NCBI GenBank assembly: GCA_017617995.1
Contig: JAFZVE010000049.1
Span: forward strand, 62,001-126,000
Reading direction: 5' to 3'
DNA from: Clostridiales bacterium
GTDB lineage: Bacteria > Bacillota > Clostridia > Saccharofermentanales > Saccharofermentanaceae
Length of the DNA stretch: 64,000 nt
Below, in pieces: positions 8,949 to 16,893 of the stretch (position 1 is its first letter; every line of letters begins with the position of its first letter). The notes below the pieces were generated by a model. The model was given only the letters and a program-made list of their open reading frames with translations. It ran no database searches and had not been told where the DNA came from. Made by a program: the position numbers and the translations under genes.

Positions 8949-10268
8949 TCAGATTTCTGCGCAGGTTCCGAGGAATACCGGAAGACCGGTGTCCAGATCG
9001 ACGATGGCGTAGATGAACGGACGGTTACAGTTTACATAGTATTCGGCTCCCATGGCACAATTCTTATCCATGACCACGGCAGTGGCGGCGGCCGCTGTGG
9101 TGCCCTCACGATTGACGTCGATATGTGTCTGATGGATCACATTTCCGATGAAAACACCACCGGATGTCATGAGACTGAAGTCGGCAGTCGCGCCATCGAA
9201 GGGTGCGACCATGCCCATGTCTTTCAGTGCGTCGGGAAGTTCGACGCGGTAGTCTGATGCAAACTCCGGGAAGCGTACGTCGACATCGGTGCGGCTCCGG
9301 TTGTTCCACAGATCCCAATATGCTTCGGGCGTCATGCTCGCGATATACTCGTTGATACCGATGTTCTCGTCATCGGGAAGAATGGCCATAAACCCGTATT
9401 TGCCGTCTTCGTATGGCTTGATGAATCCGGTCGCGCCTGCACCTTCGAGATAGATATTCTCTGTACTGCTGAGGAAAGACACACTACTTTCACTTCCACC
9501 GGAAGTGGTGAAGATTCCTTCGCTGATATCATCTTCGGAGAAGGCTTCTTTCCAGTTGCCCTCGAAGGTGATGGCGTTGATCAGGACCATGATGGAGGTG
9601 GGGTCGAGATCTGAAGGCTTCAGAAGATCGGAGATCATACCGTCAGTTTTCTCTTCGACCCACTCGTTGATCACATTCACTGCATTGGCGTTGAAGGGGA
9701 GGATACTTATTCTTGCGTCAAAGTGACGGGTGACGAAATCGGAAAAATCACTGTAGATCGAGTCAGCATCCGCTTCATTGATCCAGACGGAGTTGGCAAG
9801 TGTCAATGACTCGTTCTGAAGACTGTTCATACGCTCAACAGCGAACTGGAATCCTTCGGAGTTTCCCACACCGGGCATCAGCGTCTGAAGCATCTGGTCG
9901 AGTGTGTCTCCGGCGGCTCCGGATGCCGTCATATCCAGTGCCAGGAGGATCGAATCGGGAGAGAGAAGCACATTGCTCTCGTTTGCAGCTGTTGCGCAAC
10001 GCCCGATCAGTCCGAAGATGAACCGGGTATAGGCTTCGCGGAGTTCTTCTTCCGAGGCGGAAGGTCCGGCGGCTCCGGCCGGCTCGAGGTTGTAGATCGC
10101 CGTTCCGCTGCCATTATAAGGGATCTGAGGGGCCTCTTCGTACTCAGGCGTGGCCTCTGTGTGGCCGGGACGACGCGAATGGGAAGTGGTTGTCGTCTTT
10201 TTACTGCATCCTGCAGTAAGGGAAAGTAGAACGGACATACTAAGAAGAATACTTACCAGTTTTTTCAT
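8949..10268 (-). CDS. Serpin-family protease inhibitor, lipoprotein
   Basis: A 439-residue exported serpin. The start at about 10268 (M-K-K-L-V) follows CAGGAG and opens a lipoprotein signal ending in LTAGC. A short Thr/Ser/Pro-rich linker precedes the serpin fold. The C-terminal reactive-centre hinge reads EGTTAAAATAVV, which fits an inhibitory serpin. Counting 17 residues from the hinge Glu puts Cys-Ala at P1-P1', so the protease target cannot be guessed. The family-typical NRPFIYAIVDLDTGLPVFLG follows. In gut bacteria serpins are thought to neutralise host or competitor proteases. A hairpin containing nine G (10349-10385) lies about 90 nt upstream. Confidence 0.92.
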   Translation of the reverse strand: MKKLVSILLSMSVLLSLTAGCSKKTTTTSHSRRPGHTEATPEYEEAPQIPYNGSGTAIYNLEPAGAAGPSASEEELREAYTRFIFGLIGRCATAANESNVLLSPDSILLALDMTASGAAGDTLDQMLQTLMPGVGNSEGFQFAVERMNSLQNESLTLANSVWINEADADSIYSDFSDFVTRHFDARISILPFNANAVNVINEWVEEKTDGMISDLLKPSDLDPTSIMVLINAITFEGNWKEAFSEDDISEGIFTTSGGSESSVSFLSSTENIYLEGAGATGFIKPYEDGKYGFMAILPDDENIGINEYIASMTPEAYWDLWNNRSRTDVDVRFPEFASDYRVELPDALKDMGMVAPFDGATADFSLMTSGGVFIGNVIHQTHIDVNREGTTAAAATAVVMDKNCAMGAEYYVNCNRPFIYAIVDLDTGLPVFLGTCAEI

Positions 10269-10348
10269 GTTTCTATACTCCTGTATTTTCTGGAGGAAAG
10301 CCTGCTGTTTGCGGCGAAGCCTCCTGGTGATCATCTATAGAAGTGCCT

Positions 10349-10385
10349 GGACCCGTGCTTCTTTGGAGGGGGGGGGAGCCGGGTC
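10349..10385. repeat. Inverted repeat with G9 tract in the loop
   Basis: GGACCCG (10349-10355) pairs with CGGGTCC (10379-10385). The loop contains nine consecutive G (10368-10376). It lies between the divergent serpin and ASCH genes, inside the probable serpin leader. Confidence 0.55.
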
Positions 10386-10450
10386 CAAGCGCCTCCTGAG
10401 AATAAGACGAGGGTTACGGAGGTTCTGTTGCATATGCTTCGTAGAAAGAA

Positions 10451-10479
10451 TTGACGCAATGGGAATCTTGCTCGATAAT
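10451..10479 (+). promoter_or_regulatory. Sigma-A promoter of the ASCH-domain gene
   Basis: TTGACG (10451-10456), a 17-bp spacer and GATAAT (10474-10479), about 48 nt before the start codon. Confidence 0.75.
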
Positions 10480-10526
10480 CAATAGGGGATAACAAAGAAA
10501 AAGGGACCTTTTGAAGGAGTTCGGGT

Positions 10527-11012
10527 ATGATCGAGTACGATAAGGAAGAGCTTTTCCAGTGGCATTATGGCGAGACGGAAGAAGAGGCGGACCGCATCGC
10601 GTCGGAGATCATGGACGGGAAACGGCACGCCATCATCCGGTATTTCGACTGGGCGCTCGGCGGCGGCGGTAATCTCACTACCGCAGAGTGCAATAATCTC
10701 AGTAACGATCGCCTGCAGGAACTTCTGGCGGGTTGCCGCGAGATCTATCCGAAGGCAGGCGATATCAATATCCTGACAAACTGGAACGGCGAACCCCAGT
10801 GTGTCATAAGGACCAAGGGCTTCGGGCTTATGCATCTCGGCGATATTCCGATCGAGGTGGCGGAGCTTGAGTGCGGGGACACGGATCTAAGCGTATGGCA
10901 GCAGAAGAAGCACGAGGAACTCCTCGAATTTCTTCCGGCTATGTCGGTTAATCTGAAAACGATCATGTCCATCGAGATCATCGAGGTGCTCGAAAAACTG
11001 TACAGAAAGTAA
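10527..11012 (+). CDS. ASCH-domain protein
   Basis: A 161-residue soluble protein. The N-terminal FQWHYGETEEEADRIASEIM, the central GDINILTNWNGEPQCVIRTK and the C-terminal LECGDTDLSVWQQKKHEELL follow the ASCH pattern (aromatic-GxxxxxAD, then PxxGxxxxxxxGxPxCxI, then EGDxSxxxWxxxH). ASCH domains are PUA-like and proposed to bind RNA or modified nucleosides; some have amidohydrolase activity. The usual K-T/R signature after the first helix reads GKRHAIIRY here, so activity is uncertain. It follows a good promoter and GAAGGAG. A weak hairpin (CCCTTC/GAAGGG, 11017-11030) follows. Confidence 0.75.
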   Translation: MIEYDKEELFQWHYGETEEEADRIASEIMDGKRHAIIRYFDWALGGGGNLTTAECNNLSNDRLQELLAGCREIYPKAGDINILTNWNGEPQCVIRTKGFGLMHLGDIPIEVAELECGDTDLSVWQQKKHEELLEFLPAMSVNLKTIMSIEIIEVLEKLYRK

Positions 11013-11107
11013 TATTCCCTTCCTGAAGGGGATGATCCTCCTTTGTTTTCTTTAGCCTCTGTTTCCCCTATCAATCCGTCGAAGAAGAATTTTTTGCGAT
11101 GAGAGAA

Positions 11108-12052
11108 TCATTCGGAAGTGCTTTTTCTAACGAAATTATCAAATAGATAAGCAGCGTAGCGCTGATATACGGCGTCTCTTCCGATCTCGTTATGCGGTTC
11201 GTGGCGCATCCCGTGACGGATATCGATCGTGACCTTTTCCTGACCGCTCGTGACGAGCCGGTTGTAGATCTCCTGCGGTCCTTCGCCGTAATCGCCGACC
11301 GGGTCCTCGTCTCCCGCGATCAGAAGGATCGGCTTGTCCTTCGGGATGGATTCGTACCACGAATCGGTGTTGCAGTCTGAAAGAAGCTTGAAAAGATCTA
11401 TATATGCAGAGTGGGTGAAGGTGAACGTGCAGAACGGATCACCGGTGTATCTTCTCACGACGTCAGTATCGTTCGAGATCCAGTCCACGTTGGTGAGCGG
11501 GTCAGAGACCTTCTTCAGATATTTGCGGTTGATGGCCTTGGCGATCATCTTGGCCGGCTTTTTGTCACCGAGGAAGAATCTCTGGATCTTCGCAACTACG
11601 GTGAGAGGACCGGCGAATGGGTTGGCTCTAGCCGTGCCCGACAATATGAGCCCGGAACAGTCATTGCCGTACTGGGCATACCAGTTTCTGGCGATGAAGG
11701 AGCCCATGGAATGCCCGAAGAGGATATAGGGCTTGCCGGGATAGCTCTCTTTCATGATGCGATGCAGTTTCTCGACGTCCTCGATGAGGTGCTGGGCGCC
11801 GTCATATCGCCCGAAGTACCCGAAGGTGTCATTATCTCCGACGCTCTGTCCGTGTCCCATGTGATCGTGGCCGCAGACGACATACCCCTTATCGGCAAGA
11901 TATTCGGCGAGGTCATTATACCGTCCCATGTATTCACACATCCCGTGAACGATCTGGATGACACCGCGGGCCGGAACAGAAGGAGACCAGATGAAATAGG
12001 CGATTTCCGCCTCTCCGCTGGTGCCGGTAAATGACGCTTTCTGAAATGACAT
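11108..12052 (-). CDS. Alpha/beta hydrolase, monoacylglycerol lipase/lysophospholipase type
   Basis: A 314-residue cytosolic hydrolase of the Hydrolase_4 family. Visible elements are the oxyanion HGMCEYMGRY near the N-terminus, the nucleophile elbow GHSMGS, the acid region AGDEDPVGDYGEGP and the catalytic His in HGMRHEPHNE. The family hydrolyses monoacylglycerols or lysophospholipids; the true substrate cannot be read from sequence. ATG 12052 is preceded by AAGGAAT. A much longer open frame upstream has no ribosome site and would cross the promoter region of the next gene. The gene is monocistronic and divergent from the polymerase-like gene. Confidence 0.88.
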   Translation of the reverse strand: MSFQKASFTGTSGEAEIAYFIWSPSVPARGVIQIVHGMCEYMGRYNDLAEYLADKGYVVCGHDHMGHGQSVGDNDTFGYFGRYDGAQHLIEDVEKLHRIMKESYPGKPYILFGHSMGSFIARNWYAQYGNDCSGLILSGTARANPFAGPLTVVAKIQRFFLGDKKPAKMIAKAINRKYLKKVSDPLTNVDWISNDTDVVRRYTGDPFCTFTFTHSAYIDLFKLLSDCNTDSWYESIPKDKPILLIAGDEDPVGDYGEGPQEIYNRLVTSGQEKVTIDIRHGMRHEPHNEIGRDAVYQRYAAYLFDNFVRKSTSE

Positions 12053-12180
12053 GGTGATGATTCCTTTCGAGATTGTCGGTTTTGTGATTCCTACACTATT
12101 ATACATGATACTGTGATATGATAAACATAAGAATCTTATGGGGATGGCAGGCTCTGCCTGGGAGAGCCGGACAGGCTGGT

Positions 12181-13419
12181 ATGAGGATAGAAGAGTCAAT
12201 CGGAGGAAGGAGTACCGTCTCCCATGACCGGAAAGACGCGGGAAGTGTACTGTTCTTCCTCTGTTTTGTTCCGCTTCTTTTGTCCCTGACGATAAGGACG
12301 ACTGTACTTCCTTATGCGCAGTCCGATGCCCTCTGGACATTCAACTATATTCTGACCATCGTGGTGTGCGTCGCCATGACGTTCAAAGTTCTTTTCCTGG
12401 ATACCTATCGGGAGACGACGAAGCTCGCTGTCGTACTTATGCTCGTGCTTGTCTTCTGCCAGTCGACATTTTTGGCCCTTTCGTGGGAATTATCTGCGGC
12501 TCTGGCCCTCTGTGTCGGATCTTTCGGAGTCGATCTTAGGAAGATCTATAACGTATATCTCGTCGAGTCTTTCGCGATCCTTCTTGTTGCACTGATCCTC
12601 TCGCTTGCGGGAGTGATCCCGAATCTTCCCTTCGAGAAGTTCGGCCGGATCCGGTATGCCCTGGGCACGATCTACTGCACGGATTTCTCGGCCCGTGTAT
12701 TTTACCTGCTTCTTCTGTTTCTTCTTCTCTTTTATACGAGACTTAGGATCCCGTATATTCTGGGCTTTGTCGGACTCTCTGTGGCTGTGTTTATCCCGAC
12801 CTTCGGAAAACTCGGCTTCGCCTGCTCGCTCCTCGTACTTCTGATCTTCGGGATCCATATGTACGTGGAACGTCACGAAAAAAGTCCTGCGGCCGCCTGG
12901 TGGAAGAAGGCCTGGGCGAAGATCGGTCTTCTGTCTATGCCGGTGGCCGCGGTGGTGATGATTCTTCTGTCCTATTTCTATTCCCCGGACAACCGTTTCA
13001 CGAGTCTTGTCGACAAAGTGATCACAGGAAGGCTGGCCCTTGGCAGGAACGGTTTTGCTGAGTTTGGCGTAACGGTGTTTGGACAGTCTGTGGTGTATCG
13101 TGGCGCGTATGTCACGGAGAACTATAACGTCGTGGATTGTTCCTATCTTCATATGCTTTTTAAAGAAGGCGTGATCGCGGTACTGGCCGTGATCGTTATC
13201 TATGTACTGATCGCAAAGAAGTATAAGGATCATCTGCCGGTGATGTATATCGTGACGATGGTCTCTCTGAACTGTATGCTCGAACCCCACCTCATCGATA
13301 TTGTCTATAATCCCTTTATGCTGCTGCTTCTTGCTGATCCCGCGATGTTGAAGGAGAAGAATTCACATCGCGAAGCTGAATCACCAGATGACAAAATAAG
13401 TTCACAAGAACACACTTGA
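12181..13419 (+). CDS. Polysaccharide polymerase/O-antigen ligase-like membrane protein
   Basis: A 412-residue integral membrane protein with about ten hydrophobic segments, a large loop after segment eight and the motif NVVDCSYLHMLFKEGVIA near the C-terminus. That motif is typical of Wzy-like polymerases of Gram-positive capsule or exopolysaccharide clusters. No glycosyltransferases lie beside it, so it stands alone. ATG 12181 is chosen because the extra 21 residues from ATG 12118 are not hydrophobic and look like leader sequence; 12118 remains possible. Function is inferred from topology and one motif. Confidence 0.6.
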   Translation: MRIEESIGGRSTVSHDRKDAGSVLFFLCFVPLLLSLTIRTTVLPYAQSDALWTFNYILTIVVCVAMTFKVLFLDTYRETTKLAVVLMLVLVFCQSTFLALSWELSAALALCVGSFGVDLRKIYNVYLVESFAILLVALILSLAGVIPNLPFEKFGRIRYALGTIYCTDFSARVFYLLLLFLLLFYTRLRIPYILGFVGLSVAVFIPTFGKLGFACSLLVLLIFGIHMYVERHEKSPAAAWWKKAWAKIGLLSMPVAAVVMILLSYFYSPDNRFTSLVDKVITGRLALGRNGFAEFGVTVFGQSVVYRGAYVTENYNVVDCSYLHMLFKEGVIAVLAVIVIYVLIAKKYKDHLPVMYIVTMVSLNCMLEPHLIDIVYNPFMLLLLADPAMLKEKNSHREAESPDDKISSQEHT

Positions 13420-13444
13420 CAGTCACGTGACCGTGTGATATCAT
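13416..13444 (+). promoter_or_regulatory. Sigma-A promoter with 10-bp palindrome in the spacer
   Basis: TTGACA (13416-13421), a 17-bp spacer and TATCAT (13439-13444). The spacer begins with the perfect palindrome GTCACGTGAC (13422-13431), a position where a bound dimer would block RNA polymerase. It drives the DUF1836-NfeD-flotillin operon. Confidence 0.8.
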
Positions 13445-13450
13445 AACGGC

Positions 13451-13547
13451 AATCAGGGGAGATCCCGGGATCGCCGGATGCTTCCCGAGGCCGCCGTCCG
13501 AGAAGGACCGGCGAGGAAGGAAACCCTGATGAATCAGCGAAAGGAGG
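13451..13547 (+). ncRNA. Candidate structured 5' leader (three-way junction)
   Basis: Transcription should start near 13451. ATCAGGG (13452-13458) pairs with CCCTGAT (13524-13530) and closes two arms. One arm is GATCCCGGGATC (13461-13472). The other has CTTCC (13481-13485) pairing with GGAAG (13515-13519) around an 8-bp GC stem with one bulged C and a GAGAA loop. A second ATCAG (13533-13537) can pair with CTGAT (13554-13558), enclosing the ribosome site AAAGGAGG and reaching the start codon. The sequence therefore offers two competing folds. I could not match it to a known riboswitch class. Confidence 0.5.
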
Positions 13548-13556
13548 CATCTTCTG

Positions 13557-14084
13557 ATGACGAATGATTATCTTCCCGGAACCTTGATCTCGGTTACGAA
13601 AGAGCATCTTCAGAATATCGACGGGATCCTGGATCCGATGTTCCTGATGGATGGGATGCAGCTTCGGCAGGTCACACAGCTTCTCGGGATCGAGGCCCAT
13701 ACCGTACAGAACTGGGTCAAGCGCGGATTCGTAGACTCGCCGGTCAGGAAGCTATATAACAGAGACCGTTTCGTGCGGCTCGCGATCCTCAACTACTTTA
13801 AAGATGTCTTCTCGCTCGAAGGGATACTTTCCCTGCTTCGGATGGCGAACCAGGACAATATCGTGTACAGTGCATTTTGCGCATTAATATCTGTCGCGCC
13901 GGTCGATCCGATCCGGTCGGAGACGAAACTTGCTGACATCGTGGATAAGACCATCGACGCACAGAAGTTCGATTACCAGAAGACAAGCAGAGAGCAGGTA
14001 AAGAGACTGCTGTCGATCCTATACACCGCACATCTCTCCATACTTCTTAAGAAAGAAGCGGAGAGACAACTCTCGGAAATATAA
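13557..14084 (+). CDS. DUF1836-family regulator with MerR-like helix-turn-helix
   Basis: A 175-residue cytosolic protein. Residues about 35-75 (RQVTQLLGIEAHTVQNWVKRGFVDSPVRKLY) form the MerR-like winged helix typical of DUF1836. A helical part with LAILNYFKDVFSLEGILSLL follows. DUF1836 proteins are presumed transcription factors of Firmicutes, with unknown ligands. It heads an operon with NfeD and flotillin genes 15 nt and about 100 nt of spacing apart respectively. It could be the protein that binds the palindrome at 13422-13431. The ATG follows AAAGGAGG after the structured leader. Confidence 0.8.
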   Translation: MTNDYLPGTLISVTKEHLQNIDGILDPMFLMDGMQLRQVTQLLGIEAHTVQNWVKRGFVDSPVRKLYNRDRFVRLAILNYFKDVFSLEGILSLLRMANQDNIVYSAFCALISVAPVDPIRSETKLADIVDKTIDAQKFDYQKTSREQVKRLLSILYTAHLSILLKKEAERQLSEI

Positions 14085-14099
14085 GAAAGGAGAAACAAG

Positions 14100-15164
14100 A
14101 TGGAATTTCTAATGAATTGGTTTGAAGAGATGAATCTGCCGGAGCAGATCTTCGCATGTATCGCGATCGTCTTTACCGTACTTCTGATCTTCCAGTTTAT
14201 TCTTCTGCTGATCGGTGCCGCCTCTCATGCGGCCGGCGATCTGAACGGTCACGACATCGGAGGTCACGATCACGATTTCGGTCACGGGCACGACATGGAT
14301 GTCGGCCACGACGGCGATATCGGAGGACACGACTTCGGTCATGTCGGACATGATCTCGGAGGCCACGGTGCAGACTTCGGTCACGATATCGGCGGCCATG
14401 TACATGGTGATTTCGGCCACAGCTTCGGTCATGGAGACATCGGCGGACTTCACGGAGATGTCGGACACGATGTCAGTGTGGACGGTCACTCAGACTTCCC
14501 GGCAGACGGCCAGCCCGACGGAACCTTTGATTACGACCACGATATGCAGGCGGGTCACACCCACGTCGGACAGATGGCACACGATTTTGCCGAGGTGCAG
14601 GGCGGTGTGGTCGTCGATGTCCATACCGGTGATATCTATCTGGCAGATGCAGTGCCGCACGAAGTCGTGCATCCGGGTCCGGACGTAGGGATCCCGGATC
14701 AGGATCTGCCGGACGGAAGAACATATGTCGACCGCGCGGACAAAGTCCACGGCTCCGGTTTCCGTCTGTTCTCGATGCAGAGCATCATCGCATTCTTCTG
14801 TCTATATGGCTGGACCGGCCTGATCTTCACGAAGGCAGGGCTTCCGGTCTGGGGCGCAGCGATCCTGGCATTTACCTGTGGTTTCATCGGAATGTTCCTT
14901 ATGGCTCTTGCCATGTGGGGCATGCTCAAGATACAATCAGATGGTACGATGAATGTCAGAAATGCGCTTGGCATGGCTGGCGAAGTATACATCCCGATCC
15001 CCGGCAGACGTGAGACGCCGGGCAAAGTCATGGTAAAGGTCCAGGACCAGCTTACGGAATTTGAAGCGGTTACGGACGACGAAGAGAAGCTCGTCACCGG
15101 CACACAGGTTACGGTGATCGGTATTACAAAGGGTACAACACTGATTGTGACCAAACATAACTAA
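14100..15164 (+). CDS. NfeD-like membrane protein with long His/Asp/Gly-rich insert
   Basis: A 354-residue protein. A first membrane segment (about 18-40) is followed by a low-complexity stretch (about 48-160) with roughly 22 His and many Asp and Gly in repeats of the GHD(I/F/V)GGHDFGH type. A mixed region, two membrane segments (about 225-285) and a C-terminal beta-rich OB-fold like NfeD (AGEVYIPIPGRRETPGKVMV) follow. NfeD proteins work with flotillins in membrane organisation. The insert is not usual in the family and looks able to bind divalent metals; this is inferred from composition. RBS AAGGAG precedes the ATG. Confidence 0.75.
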   Translation: MEFLMNWFEEMNLPEQIFACIAIVFTVLLIFQFILLLIGAASHAAGDLNGHDIGGHDHDFGHGHDMDVGHDGDIGGHDFGHVGHDLGGHGADFGHDIGGHVHGDFGHSFGHGDIGGLHGDVGHDVSVDGHSDFPADGQPDGTFDYDHDMQAGHTHVGQMAHDFAEVQGGVVVDVHTGDIYLADAVPHEVVHPGPDVGIPDQDLPDGRTYVDRADKVHGSGFRLFSMQSIIAFFCLYGWTGLIFTKAGLPVWGAAILAFTCGFIGMFLMALAMWGMLKIQSDGTMNVRNALGMAGEVYIPIPGRRETPGKVMVKVQDQLTEFEAVTDDEEKLVTGTQVTVIGITKGTTLIVTKHN

Positions 15165-15187
15165 ACAAGAAGTAGGAGGATTTGAAA

Positions 15188-16756
15188 ATGCCATTTGAAG
15201 TTATTTGTCTTTTAGTAGTCATTGTTCTGTTGGTATTCACACTGTTTTTGATTTTCTTGTCGAGGTACAGAAAATGTCCGTCTGACCGCATCATGGTCAT
15301 CTACGGTAAAGTCGGCAAGAATGCGGACGGATCCGCCCGTTCATCCAAATGTATCCATGGTGGTGCAGCGTTTGTTTGGCCGGTCATTCAGTCGTATCAA
15401 TATCTCGACCTGACACCGATCTCGATCGCAGTTGACCTTCGTTCGGCTCTGTCCCGTCAGAACATCCGTATCGACGTACCGTCTATCTTTACCGTCGGTA
15501 TCTCCACAGAGCAGGGCGTTATGCAGAATGCAGCCGAGCGTCTGCTCGGACTGAAGCTCTCCGAGATCCAGGAACTCGCAAAGGATATCATCTTCGGTCA
15601 GCTCCGTCTCGTTATTGCGACGATGGACATCGAGGAGATCAACACCGACCGTGATAAGTTCCTCGAGCAGGTTTCCAGAAACGTGGAGACAGAACTTAAG
15701 AAGATCGGTCTTAGACTGATCAACGTTAACGTAACGGATATTTCCGATGAGTCCGGCTACATCAGCGCTCTTGGTAAAGAGGCAGCTGCGAAGGCGATCA
15801 ACGACGCGAAGAAGAACGTTGCTGAGAAGGAAAGAGACGGTTCTATCGGTGAGGCTCTGGCTCAGAAAGATCAGAGAATCCAGGTCGCATCTGCGAACTC
15901 TGCCGCTATCCAGGGTGAGAACGCAGCGAAGATCGAAGTGGCTAATTCCGAGGCTGTACGCCGTGAGAAAGCCGCTGAGGCGATGAGACTCGCGATCGCA
16001 GCTGAGAAGGTTCAGGCCGCAAAGGCACTCGAAGAAGCGTACGCTGCTGAAAAAGAAGCTGAGCTTTCCCGTTCCGCTCGTGAAAAAGCAACCCTCGAAG
16101 CCGACGTTATCGTTAAGGCTGAGATCAATAAGAGAGAAATCGAGCTCGCTGCAGAAGCTGAAGCGGAGAAGATCAGAAGACAGGCAGCCGGTGAAGCGGA
16201 CGCTATCTACGCGAAGATGGAAGCGCAGGCTCGTGGTATGCAGGAGATCCTCTCTAAGCAGGCTGCAGGTTTCGAGAAGATCGTAGCCGCAGCAGGCGGA
16301 GACGCCAAGAACGCGATGATGCTCATGCTCGCCGATAAGATGGAAGACCTCATGAAGATCCAGGTAGAAGCGATCCGCGACCTGAAGATCGACAAGGTAA
16401 CTGTCTGGGACAGCGGCAACGGCGGCGCAGGTGCCGACGGCAAGAGCTCTACGGCTAACTTCATTTCGGGCCTCATGAAGAGTGTCCCGCCGATGAACGA
16501 GATCTTCGAGATGGCTGGCATGAATCTGCCTGAGTTCCTCGGTAAGAAGATGGATAAGCCGGAGAACGCTGACGGCGAAGTTGTATCGGCAAATGAGGCC
16601 GAGAGTGTCGCAGTCAATGCGAAAGAAGTAAAGGCGGTTGAGGCCCCGAAGGCTGAGCCGGTCGTGAAGGAAGAAGCGCCGAAGGCCGAGCCGGAAGCAC
16701 CGGCAGATCCGGAAGATCCGACTGCCCCGGCAGGAAAGCCGAGCTGGTCGAAGTAA
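15188..16756 (+). CDS. Flotillin (SPFH/band 7 protein)
   Basis: A 522-residue membrane scaffold. An N-terminal membrane hairpin (about 5-25) is followed by an SPFH domain (VDLRSALSRQNIRIDVPSIFTVGIS). A long Ala/Glu/Lys coiled coil (about 190-360) with the flotillin AEAEAEKIRRQAAGEADAIYAKMEAQARGM pattern comes next. The tail is Pro/Ala/Glu-rich. Flotillins organise membrane microdomains and partner with NfeD proteins, here encoded immediately upstream. ATG 15188 follows TAGGAGGA; TTG 15182 would leave no spacing. The operon ends at the hairpin at 16786. Confidence 0.93.
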   Translation: MPFEVICLLVVIVLLVFTLFLIFLSRYRKCPSDRIMVIYGKVGKNADGSARSSKCIHGGAAFVWPVIQSYQYLDLTPISIAVDLRSALSRQNIRIDVPSIFTVGISTEQGVMQNAAERLLGLKLSEIQELAKDIIFGQLRLVIATMDIEEINTDRDKFLEQVSRNVETELKKIGLRLINVNVTDISDESGYISALGKEAAAKAINDAKKNVAEKERDGSIGEALAQKDQRIQVASANSAAIQGENAAKIEVANSEAVRREKAAEAMRLAIAAEKVQAAKALEEAYAAEKEAELSRSAREKATLEADVIVKAEINKREIELAAEAEAEKIRRQAAGEADAIYAKMEAQARGMQEILSKQAAGFEKIVAAAGGDAKNAMMLMLADKMEDLMKIQVEAIRDLKIDKVTVWDSGNGGAGADGKSSTANFISGLMKSVPPMNEIFEMAGMNLPEFLGKKMDKPENADGEVVSANEAESVAVNAKEVKAVEAPKAEPVVKEEAPKAEPEAPADPEDPTAPAGKPSWSK

Positions 16757-16785
16757 TCGGACAGCACGAATAAGCTAAGTACAGG

Positions 16786-16826
16786 GAACTGCCCGGAAGC
16801 GAGAGCTGACGGGCAGTTCTTTTTTG
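16786..16826 (+). terminator. Rho-independent terminator
   Basis: A 10-bp stem, GAACTGCCCG (16786-16795) with CGGGCAGTTC (16810-16819), is followed by TTTTTT. It ends the flotillin operon. Confidence 0.9.
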
Positions 16827-16893
16827 CAGGTGGAAACGACAATTCCTAGCTGCTTGCGTCATTTGGGGAGAACTCAGATCGGGGTCTAAAAGA

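Noticed and set aside
14240-14580. Regular DNA repeats that might suggest a CRISPR or minisatellite
   Set aside because: The period follows codons for Gly-His-Asp within an uninterrupted reading frame; there are no spacers.
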